A stretch of DNA of 64,000 bases from Nocardioides sp. Soil805 (GCF_001429625.1 NZ_LMSU01000003.1:80251-144250), one strand, 5' to 3'; shown: positions 35,338-45,354, numbered from the stretch's first letter. Numbers and translations are program-made. The notes: a model not told the origin generated them from the letters alone.

Positions 35338-36759
35338 TCACACGAAGGTCGGGAACGTCGGCGGCGGCAGCGGGCCGCTGGAGGCGTCCCGAGCCGTCTC
35401 GTAGCCGTGCGCGACCTCGATGAGCCCGCCCTCGCTGCCGGCGGTGCCCCAGAACGAGACCGCCACCGGGAGCCCGGCGGCGAGCTCGGTGGGCACGGTG
35501 ACGAGCGGGTAGCCGGCGATCGCGGACGGGCCGGTGCAGGAGCCGGGGAAGGACTCGTGGTTGACCAGGTCGATGGGGTTCGCGGGGGCGAACGACGGGG
35601 TGACCAGCGCGTCCAGGCCGTGCTCGCGCAGCACCCGGTCGATGCCGCCGTCTCGGGTGGCCGCGACCCCGCGCCCACGCGCGGCGAGGTGCTCGGGACT
35701 CCCGGCGACCGGCCCCGCCAGGGCCTGCTCGAAGAGGGCCTGCCCGAAGTGGGCGAGCTCGGTCCCGGCGTGCGCGGAGTTGAAGTCGACGACCTCCCGC
35801 AGCGTGCGCGGCACGGTGCCTTCGCGGGTCGCGAGGTAGGCCTCGACCTCCACCCGGAGCTCGGCGAGGAGCACCAGCAGCTCGTCCTCCCACACCTCCT
35901 CGCCGAGGGCCGGCAGGTCCGTGTGGTCGACGATCGTGGCGCCCTCGGCCGCCAGCAGCGACAGCGCCCGCTCGGCGGCGGCGTCCGCGTGCGAGGAGTA
36001 TCCCCAGTAGGTCGCCCGCGGCACGCCGATGCGCTTGCCCGCCAGTCGCCCGGGGACGGCGTACGCCGCGTAGTCGGTGCCGTCCGCGGCCAGCACGCCC
36101 AGCAAGGCGGCCGCGTCGGCGACGGTCAGGGCCATCGCACCGGCGGAGTCCTGGGACGACGAGACGGGCACCACGCCCGCGGTGGGGACGGTGCCGACGG
36201 TCGGCTTGATCCCGACGCACCCGTTGAAGGCGGCCGGACAGGTGATCGAGCCGTCGGTCTCCGTCCCGACGGCGTACGGCGCGAGGCCCGCCGCCACCGC
36301 CGCGCCGCTGCCCGAGCTCGAGCCCCCGGCGGACCGGTTCAGGGCGTAGGGGTTGCGGGTCAGCCCGCCGTACGCGCTCCACCCGGACGTCGATCCCTCG
36401 TCGCGGATGTTGGCCCACTCCGACAGGTTCGTCTTGCCGAGGACGACCATGCCGGCGTCGCGCAGGCGCCGCACCAGCGTCGCGTCGCGGGTCGGCGGCG
36501 GCGCGTCCGCGAGGGCCAGCGACCCGGCCGTGGTCGGCAGGTCGTGGGTGTCGACGTTGTCCTTCACCAGCACGGCCCGCCCGTGCAGCGGGCCCCGGGC
36601 CGCGCCCTCGCCGGCCTCGCGGTCGAGGCGGTCCGCCTGCGCGAGGGCCTCCGGGTGGGGCGTGCAGATCGCGTTGACGAGGGGCTCGACGGCGTCGATC
36701 CGCTCGAGGAGCTGCTCGACGGCCGCGCGGGCGCCGGCGGGGGACGGGGAGGGCACCAT
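35338..36759 (-). CDS. Amidase signature family hydrolase
   Basis: 473 residues. The Ser-cisSer-Lys triad is visible: K66 in VLVKDN, Ser 147/148 in the GGSSSGSG loop, and nucleophile S171 in TETDGSI. It hydrolyses a carboxamide; substrate unknown. The C-terminal part (NPIDLVNHESFPGSCTGPSAIAGYPLVTVP) is typical of plant- and bacterial-type amidases. ATG 36759 was chosen since earlier residues lie in the divergent promoter of the ABC exporter. Confidence 0.9.
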   Translation of the reverse strand: MVPSPSPAGARAAVEQLLERIDAVEPLVNAICTPHPEALAQADRLDREAGEGAARGPLHGRAVLVKDNVDTHDLPTTAGSLALADAPPPTRDATLVRRLRDAGMVVLGKTNLSEWANIRDEGSTSGWSAYGGLTRNPYALNRSAGGSSSGSGAAVAAGLAPYAVGTETDGSITCPAAFNGCVGIKPTVGTVPTAGVVPVSSSQDSAGAMALTVADAAALLGVLAADGTDYAAYAVPGRLAGKRIGVPRATYWGYSSHADAAAERALSLLAAEGATIVDHTDLPALGEEVWEDELLVLLAELRVEVEAYLATREGTVPRTLREVVDFNSAHAGTELAHFGQALFEQALAGPVAGSPEHLAARGRGVAATRDGGIDRVLREHGLDALVTPSFAPANPIDLVNHESFPGSCTGPSAIAGYPLVTVPTELAAGLPVAVSFWGTAGSEGGLIEVAHGYETARDASSGPLPPPTFPTFV

Positions 36760-36778
36760 GGCCAGAGTCTGCCCGCCC

Positions 36779-36839
36779 CCTGGTGGTCCCCTGGTGGTCC
36801 CCACCTCCGATGGTCCCGCCGGTCGGTGCCGTTGGGCAC
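36779..36839. promoter_or_regulatory. Repeats in amidase/ABC divergent promoter
   Basis: An 11-bp unit CCTGGTGGTCC is tandemly duplicated at 36779-36800, 20 nt before the amidase start. Further on, GTGCC-GTTG-GGCAC (36826-36839) is a perfect inverted repeat. It has the same 5-4-5 geometry as the DosR-like boxes but a different half-site. These are possible operator elements. Confidence 0.3.
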
Positions 36840-36874
36840 TTAGCCAGCGGGGCACCTGGACGCAGGGTGGATCC

Positions 36875-37669
36875 ATGGCCTCGCACCGAGCCCCCGTGAC
36901 CCCGCCCACGACCGCGGGGGTGGAGTCGGGCGACGACGTCGCCGGCGAGTACGCCGCCTGTGCCCGGCACGCGGTCAAGGTCTACGGCGCCGGCGACACC
37001 GAGGTGAGGGCCCTCGACGACGTGACCCTCGAGCTCCCGCCGGGCCAGTTCACCGCCATCATGGGGCCCTCGGGGTCCGGCAAGTCGACGCTGATGCACT
37101 GCCTGGCCGGCCTGGACACGCTCACCAGCGGGCAGGCGCTCATCGGCGGGACCGACCTGGCGTCGCTCTCGGACCGGGAGCGGACGATCCTGCGACGCGA
37201 CCGCCTCGGCTTCGTCTTCCAGGCCTTCAACCTGCTGCCGACCCTCACCGCCGAGGAGAACATCACGCTGCCGGCCGACCTCGCCGGACGCACGGCCGAC
37301 CCGGAGTGGTTGGCGACGGTGGTCTCCGCGCTCGACATCGCGGACCGGCTGCACCACCGCCCCTCCGAGCTGTCCGGCGGGCAGCAGCAGCGGGTGGCCG
37401 TGGGACGGGCGCTCATCTCCCGGCCCGAGGTCGTCTTCGCCGACGAACCGACCGGCGCGCTGGACTCCAGGGCCAGCACCGAGCTGCTCCGCTTCCTGCG
37501 CTCGGTCGTCGACGACCTGCACCAGACGGTGGTGATGGTCACCCACGACCCGGGTGCCGCGGCGTACGCCGACCGGGTGGTCTTCCTCGCCGACGGTGCC
37601 GTCGTGGTGGAGCTGCTCGACCCGACCCGCGAGCGGATCCTGGACATCATGGGCCGGCTGGACGACTGA
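36875..37669 (+). CDS. ABC transporter ATPase (MacB/LolD type)
   Basis: 264 residues. Walker A GPSGSGKST, signature LSGGQQQRVAVGRAL, Walker B VVFADEPTGALDSR and the switch His in VTHDP are all intact. It belongs to the group that powers FtsX/MacB-type permeases. It is followed 2 nt later by the matching permease. ATG 36875 follows GGGTGG. Confidence 0.93.
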   Translation: MASHRAPVTPPTTAGVESGDDVAGEYAACARHAVKVYGAGDTEVRALDDVTLELPPGQFTAIMGPSGSGKSTLMHCLAGLDTLTSGQALIGGTDLASLSDRERTILRRDRLGFVFQAFNLLPTLTAEENITLPADLAGRTADPEWLATVVSALDIADRLHHRPSELSGGQQQRVAVGRALISRPEVVFADEPTGALDSRASTELLRFLRSVVDDLHQTVVMVTHDPGAAAYADRVVFLADGAVVVELLDPTRERILDIMGRLDD

Positions 37670-37671
37670 TC

Positions 37672-40206
37672 ATGCTGCGGGTCTCGCTGCGCAACCTGCT
37701 GGTCAACAAGCTCCGGCTCTTCCTGACGGTGACGGCCGTGACCGTCGGCGTCACCTTCGTGTCCGGCACGTTCGTGCTCTCCGACACGATGCTCAAGGCG
37801 TTCGACCAGCTGTACGCCGGTCTCACCTCGGGCACCGACGTCGTGGTGAAGTCGGAGGCGGCGTACGACGCCGACATCGCCGTCACCGGAGGGCAGGTCC
37901 GGCCGATGGACGACACGATCGTGGCCACCGTGGGCGAGGTCCCGGGAGTGGCCGTCGCCGAGGGCGGGGTGACGGGATTCGCGCTGGTCCTGGACCAGCA
38001 GGGCGAGGCGATCCAGCCCGGGGGTGCCCCCACGTTCGGCACCAGCATCACCGTCGACCGCCGCCTCGCGGGCGCGGCCACGTTCCGAGCGGGGCGGGCG
38101 CCCTCCGGGCCCCACGAGATGGTCCTCGACGCCCGCACCGTCGAGAAGGGCGGCTACGCGCTCGGCGACCCGGTCGACGTGGTGCTCCAGGACGGTCCGC
38201 GGACCTTCCGGCTGGTGGGCGTCGTCGGCTTCGGCGAGACCGACAGCCTGTTGGGCGCCACCTTGTCCGGGTTCGACCTGGCCACGGCCCAGCGGGTCCT
38301 CGGCAAGGAGGGAGTGGTCGACGAGGTGGACGTCATGGCCGCCGACGGCATCGACGCGGAAGAGCTGCGCGACCGGGTCGCGCAGGTGCTGCCGGCCGGC
38401 ATCGAGGCGTTGACCGGCGCGCAGGTGGCCGAGGACGGCACCCAGGCCGTGCGGGACTCGATGGGGATCTTCACCACGATCATGCTGGTCTTCGCCGGTG
38501 TCTCGGTGCTGGTCGGGTCCTTCGTCATCTGGAACACGTTCAACGTGCTGGTCGCCCAGCGCCGGCGCGAGGTCGCCCTGCTGCGCGCCGTCGGGGCGAC
38601 CCGGCGGCAGGTGCTGACGGGGGTCCTCGCCGAGGCAGCCGTCATCGGCCTGGTGGCCGGCGGGACCGGACTGGTGCTGGGGGTCGGGCTCGCCGCCGGC
38701 ATCCGCTCGCTGCTCGACGTGATCGGCGTTGAGATCCCCACCACCTCACCCGCCATCGAGCCGCGCACGGTGGTGGCCGCGCTGGCCGTGGGGCTGATCG
38801 TGACCATGGTGGCGGCCATCGCGCCGGCATGGGCGGCCACCCGGGTCGCCCCCATGGAGGCGCTGCGCAACGCCGTGCCCGCCGGTGGAGGCGTCGGGCG
38901 CGGCCGCCTCGTGGCCGGATGGGTCGTCACCGGCACCGGGCTCGCGGCGCTCGCCGGGTGCGCCGTGGTCGGCGACCAGCGGTGGGGGACGGTGCTCGCG
39001 ACGGCGACGACGTTCGTGGGGCTGGTGCTGGCCGGGCCGACCCTGGCCCGCGGGATGGCGCGGCTCGCCGACCACGGACCGCGCGGCGGTGGCTGGCGGA
39101 TGGCGGCGCGCAACGTCGCCCGCAGCTCCCGGCGGTCGGCGGCGTCCGCCCTGGCCCTGACCATCGGCCTGACCGTGGTCGCCGCGGTGGCGGTCACCGC
39201 GACCTCGCTCAAGGCGTCCGTCTCGGACGCGGTGAGCGGTGGCAACCGCTCCGACCTCATCCTCGAGCCCGCCGGCGCCGGCCTGGGCGTCAGCCCATCC
39301 GTCGCCCGGCTGCTGCGACAGCGCGAGGACGTCGCCGACGTCGTCGAGCTGCGCGAGACCGCGGCGCAGGTCGACGGGCACGCCTCGCTCGTCACGGCGA
39401 TGGACACGGCCGGGCTGGACCGCGTGATCGACCTGGGCGTCGAGAGCGGGAGCCTGGACGACCTCGCACCCGGGAGCCTGCTCGTGGGCACGACCGCCGC
39501 CGACGACCTCGGGGTCGGTGTCGGCGACACGGTCACCGTCACCTTCCCCGAGACCGGGGACACGGACCTCACGGTCGTCGGCACCTTCGGCAGGGGCAGC
39601 CTCATCAGGGCGTCGTACGTGATGACGCTGCCCGACTTCTCGGCCAACGTCACCTCGCAGCTCGACGGCGCCATCCTGGTGAACAGCACGCCGGGCACGG
39701 ACCCGGGGCGGGCCAAGGCGGCGATCGGGGCCGCGCTCGACGACTACCCCAACGTCACCGTCAACGACCCCGCGGACATCACGCGCAAGGCGCAGCAGTC
39801 CGTCGACCAGCTGCTGGGGATCGTGACCGCGATGCTGCTGCTCGCCGTCGTGGTGGCGATCCTCGGCATCGTGAACACCCTGGTGCTCTCCGTCGTGGAG
39901 CGCACCCGCGAGCTCGGGCTGCTGCGTGCCGTCGGCGGGACGCGCCGCCAGGTCCGGACCGTCGTACGACGCGAGTCGGTGCTGATCTCGCTCCTCGGTG
40001 CGCTCACCGGCATCGTCCTCGGCACGGTCGCGGGGATCGCGCTGAGCCGCGCCCTGGTCGAGGAGGGGGTCACCACCCTCGCGGTGCCGACGCTGACGCT
40101 GGTGGTCTACCTCGTCGTCGCGGCCGCCGTCGGCGTGCTCGCCGCGATCGGCCCGGCCCGGCGCGCGAGCCGGGTCGACGTCCTGCGGGCCATCACCACC
40201 GAGTGA
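37672..40206 (+). CDS. FtsX/MacB-type ABC permease
   Basis: 844 residues with a duplicated architecture: an N-terminal helix plus periplasmic MacB-PCD domain, three helices (about 265-395), then a second PCD and three more helices (about 700-840). Two FtsX domains carry ...RRREVALLRAVGATRRQV and ...ERTRELGLLRAVGGTRRQV. Such permeases use ATP to expel peptides, lipoproteins or antibiotics rather than to import. The substrate is unknown. Confidence 0.92.
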   Translation: MLRVSLRNLLVNKLRLFLTVTAVTVGVTFVSGTFVLSDTMLKAFDQLYAGLTSGTDVVVKSEAAYDADIAVTGGQVRPMDDTIVATVGEVPGVAVAEGGVTGFALVLDQQGEAIQPGGAPTFGTSITVDRRLAGAATFRAGRAPSGPHEMVLDARTVEKGGYALGDPVDVVLQDGPRTFRLVGVVGFGETDSLLGATLSGFDLATAQRVLGKEGVVDEVDVMAADGIDAEELRDRVAQVLPAGIEALTGAQVAEDGTQAVRDSMGIFTTIMLVFAGVSVLVGSFVIWNTFNVLVAQRRREVALLRAVGATRRQVLTGVLAEAAVIGLVAGGTGLVLGVGLAAGIRSLLDVIGVEIPTTSPAIEPRTVVAALAVGLIVTMVAAIAPAWAATRVAPMEALRNAVPAGGGVGRGRLVAGWVVTGTGLAALAGCAVVGDQRWGTVLATATTFVGLVLAGPTLARGMARLADHGPRGGGWRMAARNVARSSRRSAASALALTIGLTVVAAVAVTATSLKASVSDAVSGGNRSDLILEPAGAGLGVSPSVARLLRQREDVADVVELRETAAQVDGHASLVTAMDTAGLDRVIDLGVESGSLDDLAPGSLLVGTTAADDLGVGVGDTVTVTFPETGDTDLTVVGTFGRGSLIRASYVMTLPDFSANVTSQLDGAILVNSTPGTDPGRAKAAIGAALDDYPNVTVNDPADITRKAQQSVDQLLGIVTAMLLLAVVVAILGIVNTLVLSVVERTRELGLLRAVGGTRRQVRTVVRRESVLISLLGALTGIVLGTVAGIALSRALVEEGVTTLAVPTLTLVVYLVVAAAVGVLAAIGPARRASRVDVLRAITTE

Positions 40207-40238
40207 GCGCGGCGGGCCGGGGCTGACAGGATGCCCGG

Positions 40239-41279
40239 ATGCGTGCCGTGGTCCTCGATGCCGTCCGAGCCCGTCCCGAGGTGCGCGAGGTGCCGGACCC
40301 CGCGGCGCCGCCGTCCGGGGTGGTGGTCGAGGTCGGGGCCACCGGGATGTGCCGCAGCGACTGGCACGCGTGGGCCGGGCACGACGACCTGGCCTTCCCG
40401 CACGTGCCGGGGCACGAGCTCGCCGGGGTGGTTGTCGAGGTCGGCCCGGAGGTACGCCGCTGGCACGTCGGGGACCGGGTCACCGTCCCCTTCGTCTGCG
40501 GCTGCGGGACGTGCGACTGGTGCCGGGGCGGTGACGCGCAGGTCTGCCCCGACCAGGAGCAGCCGGGCTTCACCCACTGGGGCTCCTTCGCCGAGCGCGT
40601 CGCGCTGCACGCCGCCGACACCAACCTCGTGGCCGTCCCCCACGAGGTCGACCTCGCCACCGCGGCCGGCCTCGGCTGCCGCTTCGCCACGGCGTACCGG
40701 GCGCTGGTCGGACGGGCCCGCCTCGGGCCGGGGGAGTGGGTGACGGTCGTCGGTGCCGGCGGGGTCGGGCTCAGCGCGGTGATGATCGCCGCGGCGCTGG
40801 GCGCGCGGGTGGTCGCGGTCGACCGCAACCCCGAGGCCCTCGCGGTGGCCGCGTCGCTGGGCGCCGAGCACACGCTGCTGGCGGACGGCACCGACGTCCC
40901 GGCGGCGGTCGCCGACCTCACGGGCGGAGGCGGCCACGTCGCCGTCGACGCGGTGGGCAGCGAGCAGACGTGCGCCGACGCCATCCTCAGCCTGCGCCGC
41001 CGCGGTCGCCACGTGCAGGTCGGGCTGCTGCCCCCGGTCGAGGGGCACCCGCGCGTGCCGATGGCGCGGGTCATCGCGTGGGAGCTCGACCTGCTGGGCA
41101 GCCACGGCATGGCGGCGGCCGACTACCCGGAGATGATGGAGCTCGTCCGCTCGGGCGCGCTCCGGCCCCAGCTCCTCGTCGAGCGCACGATCGGGCTCGA
41201 GGAGGCCGCGGCGCTGCTGCCGGGCTTCGACACCGCGGCGGTGGCCGGCATGACGATCATCGATCCCCGACGCCCCTGA
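40239..41279 (+). CDS. Zinc-dependent alcohol dehydrogenase
   Basis: 346 residues. Catalytic zinc ligands are seen in GMCRSDWH and PGHE. Four structural-zinc cysteines lie in FVCGCGTCDWCRGGDAQVC, and a Rossmann loop VGAGGVGL follows. It is only distantly like the ADH at the left edge. It converges on the antiporter gene with a 23-nt overlap. No DosR-like box is near its start. Confidence 0.92.
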   Translation: MRAVVLDAVRARPEVREVPDPAAPPSGVVVEVGATGMCRSDWHAWAGHDDLAFPHVPGHELAGVVVEVGPEVRRWHVGDRVTVPFVCGCGTCDWCRGGDAQVCPDQEQPGFTHWGSFAERVALHAADTNLVAVPHEVDLATAAGLGCRFATAYRALVGRARLGPGEWVTVVGAGGVGLSAVMIAAALGARVVAVDRNPEALAVAASLGAEHTLLADGTDVPAAVADLTGGGGHVAVDAVGSEQTCADAILSLRRRGRHVQVGLLPPVEGHPRVPMARVIAWELDLLGSHGMAAADYPEMMELVRSGALRPQLLVERTIGLEEAAALLPGFDTAAVAGMTIIDPRRP

Positions 41280-42528
41280 CCGGCGCCCGCGGCAGACCGC
41301 GGACGGGCAGGTCGTCGACCCGGCCCTCGGCCTCCATCCGTCGGGCGGCGCCCGACGCCCCGTAGCGAGCGGCCAGCGGGCCGGCGCTCACCCCGTGGGC
41401 GACCACGCTGAGCAGGACGGTCATCCCCACCACCGCCACGGCGCGGTCGGAGTCGGCGCCCAGCTCCTCGAGGGCGAGCAGGGCGAAGACCAGCGACGCC
41501 AGGCCGCGCGGTCCGAACCAGCCGACGAACAGCACCGTGCCGCGGTCGAGGCCGGCGCCGAGCGCCGCCAGTGCGACGGGCACCATGCGCACGACGGTGA
41601 GGCTGAGCACGGCGTAGAGCACGGTCGTCAGGTCCAGGTTCTCGGCGACGAGGGTCAGGGCGACGACGCCGAAGGCGAGCCACACGAACAGCGAGGCCAG
41701 GCCGCTCACCTGCTCGAGGAACACCAGCTCGGCGGCCCGTCTCCGCCCGGCGGTCGCCCCGAACGCCATCCCGCCGCAGAAGGCGGCGACGAACCCGTTG
41801 CCCCCGACGGTGACGGCGCCGGCGTACCCGACGAGGGCCAGCGCGAGGACCGCGATGCCGGCGAAGTCCTCGGCAGCCCAGCCTCGCGCACGCGACGTAC
41901 GCAGCAGCCAACCGCCGGCTCCGCCGACGGCACCACCGACGACGGCGCCGACGAGGAGCTCGAGCAGGGCCTCACGCAGACCGGGGGCGTCCGCGATCCC
42001 CTCGGCGGACGCGGCGCCGGCGATCGCGAGCATGACGACCGGGGTCGCGATGCCGTCGTTGAGCCCGCTCTCGACGGTGATGAGCCTCCGGACCCGTGAG
42101 GGCACCACGGGGTTGGTCACGACGGGGACGCCCAACGCCGCATCGGTGGGGGCCAGGGCCGCGCCCACCACCAGCGCGAGCCACAGGTCGAGCTCGGGGA
42201 ACATCCAGGCCGCCAGCGCCCAGCCGGCCAGGATGGTCAGCGGGAGACCGACGCCGAGGAGCCGGACGTACTGGCCCACCTCGTGCCGGAACTCCCGGAC
42301 CGGCACCCGGGCGGCGTCGGAGAAGAGCACCCACACCAGGGTGACCTCGACGAGGGGCGTCAGCGTCTCGGGGGCGGAGGGGCGGTCCACGAGGTCGGTC
42401 GCGGCCAGGACCCCTCCCACCACGACGAAGACGATGGGCGCGGACAGGTCGGCGCGCGTCAGGGAGGCGGACACCAGGGTCCACACGAAGATCGTCACCA
42501 TCACGACCAGGACGGCCACCAGGTCCAT
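41257..42528 (-). CDS. Cation:proton antiporter (CPA1 type)
   Basis: 423 residues, 12 or so membrane helices. ALAPTDAALGVPVV and ESGLNDGIATPVV contain the Asp residues that bind the cation in Na+/H+ exchangers. There is no large C-terminal domain. The start at 42528 follows GGGGAGGC. It is divergent from the P-type ATPase and shares a promoter with weak box-like elements, suggesting joint control of ion balance. Confidence 0.88.
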   Translation of the reverse strand: MDLVAVLVVMVTIFVWTLVSASLTRADLSAPIVFVVVGGVLAATDLVDRPSAPETLTPLVEVTLVWVLFSDAARVPVREFRHEVGQYVRLLGVGLPLTILAGWALAAWMFPELDLWLALVVGAALAPTDAALGVPVVTNPVVPSRVRRLITVESGLNDGIATPVVMLAIAGAASAEGIADAPGLREALLELLVGAVVGGAVGGAGGWLLRTSRARGWAAEDFAGIAVLALALVGYAGAVTVGGNGFVAAFCGGMAFGATAGRRRAAELVFLEQVSGLASLFVWLAFGVVALTLVAENLDLTTVLYAVLSLTVVRMVPVALAALGAGLDRGTVLFVGWFGPRGLASLVFALLALEELGADSDRAVAVVGMTVLLSVVAHGVSAGPLAARYGASGAARRMEAEGRVDDLPVRGLPRAPVRGVGDR

Positions 42529-42560
42529 GTCGCGCCTCCCCGGGTCGGCCCCGGTCCCCA

Positions 42561-42620
42561 GTGTCGAAGGACCCACGACGGTGGGGCTCGTCCTGCACGG
42601 ATGAGGGGTCCTTTCGGCCC
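42561..42620. promoter_or_regulatory. Weak DosR-like elements between antiporter and P-type ATPase
   Basis: On the minus strand GGGTCCTTCGACAC (42561-42574, 7 of 10 arm positions) lies 32 nt before the antiporter. On the plus strand GGGTCCTTTCGGCCC (42606-42620, one extra spacer base) lies 36 nt before the ATPase. Each is poor alone, but the pairing and spacing are suggestive. Confidence 0.3.
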
Positions 42621-42656
42621 TGTCCCTCGGCGTCGCCACGGGGGGACCATCACGAC

Positions 42657-45233
42657 GTGGAGGACACCGGACTGACCGTGGCGGAGGCGGCGCTGCGACT
42701 GCGGGAGGTCGGGCCCAACGAGGTCCGCCAGCGGGGTCGCCTCTCGGTGTGGTCGAGCATCGGTGCGCAGCTGCGGGACCCGCTCGTCGTCGTCCTCCTC
42801 GCCGCGTGCCTCATGACGCTGCTCACAGGTGACCTCACCGACGCCGCGGTGATCGCGTTCGTCGTGGTGGTCAACACCGCGGTGGGGGTCACCCAGGAGA
42901 TCAGGGCGGACCGCGCGATCAGCGCGCTGGCGCAGCTGAGCGCGCCGGTGGTCCGGGTCCGGCGCGGGGGCGCCGAGACCCCCGTGCCCGCCGTCGAGCT
43001 GGTGCCGGGCGACGTCGTGCTGCTGGGCGAGGGCGACGTCGTCCCGGCCGACTGCGAGCTGCTTGAGGCGGCCTCGGTGCTGGTGGACGAGTCGGCCTTG
43101 ACGGGTGAGTCGGTGGCCGTCGGAAAGGGCGTCCCGCACGGCGAGGCGGTGGGCGACGTGCTGTCGTCGGGAACGGTCGTGGTCAAGGGGCGGGCCGTGG
43201 CACGGGTGACGGAGACCGGCGCGTCCAGCTCCTGGGGCCGGATCGTCGCCCTCATGGACACCCGGGTCCAACCGACCCCGCTCCAGCTCCGACTGGCCGA
43301 GCTGGGCAGGACCCTGGCGCTGGTGGCGGTCGCGCTGTGTGCGCTCGTCCTCGTCCTCGGCCTCGCGCGCGGTGAGCCGCTGGAGCCGATGCTGGTCACC
43401 GCGGTCAGCCTCGCGGTGGCGGCGGTGCCGGAGTCCCTCCCGGCGGTGGTCACCTTCAGCCTCGCGCTGGGGGCGCGGCGCATGGTGGCCCGCAACGCCG
43501 TGGTGCGGCGTCTCCCGGCGGTGGAGACCCTCGGATCGGTGACCGTCCTGGCGACCGACAAGACCGGCACCCTGACCGAGGCCAGGATGGTGGTGGAGGA
43601 GCTCTGGACCCCGGAGCGGTCGGTCAGCGTGACCGGGGGAGCGGCCCTCGAGCTGGAGCGGGTGCCCGACGTACGAGAGCTCCTGCGGGCCTGCGTGCTG
43701 TGCAACGACGCGCACCTCGCGCCGGTGGGGACCCACGGGCCCGGGGCCGGGCTCGGCGACCCGACCGAGCTCGCCCTGCTCCGCGTCGCCGCGCGGGCCG
43801 GACTGAGCAGGAAGGCTCTCGAGCGCGTCGCGGCTCGCATCGGTGAGGTCCCCTTCGACAGCGCCACCCAGCGGATGACCACCGCCCACGAGGTCGTCGT
43901 CGGTGGAGATCCGCGCCTCCTCGTCGTGACCAAGGGCTCCGTGGAGGCCCTGCACGCCCAGCACGGCTCGAGCGGGCAGTCCGCCGCCTGGCGGGCGGGC
44001 CTGGCCCGGGCCACGGAGCTGGCGGGCGAGGGGCACCGGGTGCTCGCGTTCACGGCGGCGGACGTGCCGAACGGCGCGGACTGGGAGGCCGCCGAGCACC
44101 GGCTGCTGGGCCTGGTCGCGATGGACGACCCGGCCAAGCCCGCCGCCCGCTCCACGATCACGCACTGTCGCACCGCCGGCATCGTCCCGGTCCTTGTCAC
44201 CGGTGACCACCCGGCCACCGCCCGGGCCGTGGCGCTGCGGGTGGGGGTCCTCACCCCGGACGAGGACGCCGCCGGGACCAGCGTCGTCACCGGGGCGCAG
44301 ATCGCCGCCGGGGAGGTGCTCGACCTGACCGTCCCCCGGGTCTTCGCCCGGACCAGTCCCGAGCAGAAGCTGGACATCGTCCAGGCCTGGAAGGACCGGG
44401 GCGCGGTCGTCGCCATGACCGGTGACGGGGTCAACGACGGGCCGGCCCTGCACCGGGCGGACATCGGCGTCGCCATGGGACACCGTGGCACCGAGGTCGC
44501 CCGGCAGGCGGCCGACCTGGTCCTCGCCGACGACGACCTCGCCACCGTGGTCGTCGCCGTGCAGGAGGGTCGCCGCGTCTACGCCAACATCCGGCACTTC
44601 CTGGTCTTCGGCCTCTCCGGGGGAGCGGCCGAGATCCTGGTCATGCTGCTCGGCCCGTTCGTCGGGCTCGCGGTCCCCCTCACCGCGGCGCAGATCCTCT
44701 GGATCAACCTGCTCACCCACGGGATCACAGGGGTCGCCATCGGTGCGGAGCCTGTCGCGCCGGACGTGATGACCCGCCCTCCCAGGCCACCGGCGCAGAG
44801 CGTCCTCGGTGACGGGCTGTGGCAGCGCGTCCTCGTGATCAGCGCGTTCCTGTCGGTCGTCACGCTGGCCCTCGGCACGTGGGCACACCACGAGGGCCGG
44901 CCCTGGCAGACGATGATCTTCCTGGCCCTGACCTGCCTCCAGCTCGGTGTGGCCGTCGGGCTCAGGCCGCTCCAGCTGACGACGCAGAACCCGTTCCTCC
45001 CGGTCGCCGTGGCCGGCTCGTTCCTCCTCGCGCTGGCGGGGGTGTACGTCCCGGTGCTGCAGGAGCTCCTGGGTACGTCGTCGCTGCCGGCCGCCGACCT
45101 CGCCCTCGCAGTCGGCACGGGGCTGCTCGGCTGGCTCGCCGCTCGCCTCACCCACACGAGCGCACCTACGACAGCAGGCGCTCCACCCACTCCGGGCGGG
45201 CCAGGGCGGCGTCGATCAGCCGGCCGGCGGTGA
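42657..45233 (+). CDS. P-type cation ATPase, CtpF-like
   Basis: 858 residues from GTG. The order is an N-terminal cation-ATPase domain, TGES (149-152, actuator), PESLP (258-262, ion-binding helix M4), DKTGTLT (301-307, phosphorylated Asp 301) and TGDGVND (588-594). C-terminal helices follow. The PESLP pattern suits a calcium or related divalent pump of the P2 class. The mycobacterial homologue ctpF (Rv1997) is in the DosR regulon. The last 25 residues (Pro/Gly/Arg-rich) look non-native and may be read-through past a lost stop. Confidence 0.9.
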   Translation: MEDTGLTVAEAALRLREVGPNEVRQRGRLSVWSSIGAQLRDPLVVVLLAACLMTLLTGDLTDAAVIAFVVVVNTAVGVTQEIRADRAISALAQLSAPVVRVRRGGAETPVPAVELVPGDVVLLGEGDVVPADCELLEAASVLVDESALTGESVAVGKGVPHGEAVGDVLSSGTVVVKGRAVARVTETGASSSWGRIVALMDTRVQPTPLQLRLAELGRTLALVAVALCALVLVLGLARGEPLEPMLVTAVSLAVAAVPESLPAVVTFSLALGARRMVARNAVVRRLPAVETLGSVTVLATDKTGTLTEARMVVEELWTPERSVSVTGGAALELERVPDVRELLRACVLCNDAHLAPVGTHGPGAGLGDPTELALLRVAARAGLSRKALERVAARIGEVPFDSATQRMTTAHEVVVGGDPRLLVVTKGSVEALHAQHGSSGQSAAWRAGLARATELAGEGHRVLAFTAADVPNGADWEAAEHRLLGLVAMDDPAKPAARSTITHCRTAGIVPVLVTGDHPATARAVALRVGVLTPDEDAAGTSVVTGAQIAAGEVLDLTVPRVFARTSPEQKLDIVQAWKDRGAVVAMTGDGVNDGPALHRADIGVAMGHRGTEVARQAADLVLADDDLATVVVAVQEGRRVYANIRHFLVFGLSGGAAEILVMLLGPFVGLAVPLTAAQILWINLLTHGITGVAIGAEPVAPDVMTRPPRPPAQSVLGDGLWQRVLVISAFLSVVTLALGTWAHHEGRPWQTMIFLALTCLQLGVAVGLRPLQLTTQNPFLPVAVAGSFLLALAGVYVPVLQELLGTSSLPAADLALAVGTGLLGWLAARLTHTSAPTTAGAPPTPGGPGRRRSAGRR

Positions 45234-45354
45234 CCTCGGTCCCGACGTGGGTGTCGAAGGCCTCTGGGCCGAGGGGCACCGGCGCGGAATCGTGGGTCGT
45301 GGCCGACGACCGCCAGATCGTCGACCCAGCAGGAACGACGCAGGGAGGTCAGCC

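Noticed and set aside
45166..45340. Minus-strand reading ending ...RPEWVERLLS at the ATPase tail
   Set aside because: It looks protein-like, but no start codon or ribosome binding site in this frame gives a complete gene; at most a remnant of a lost gene.
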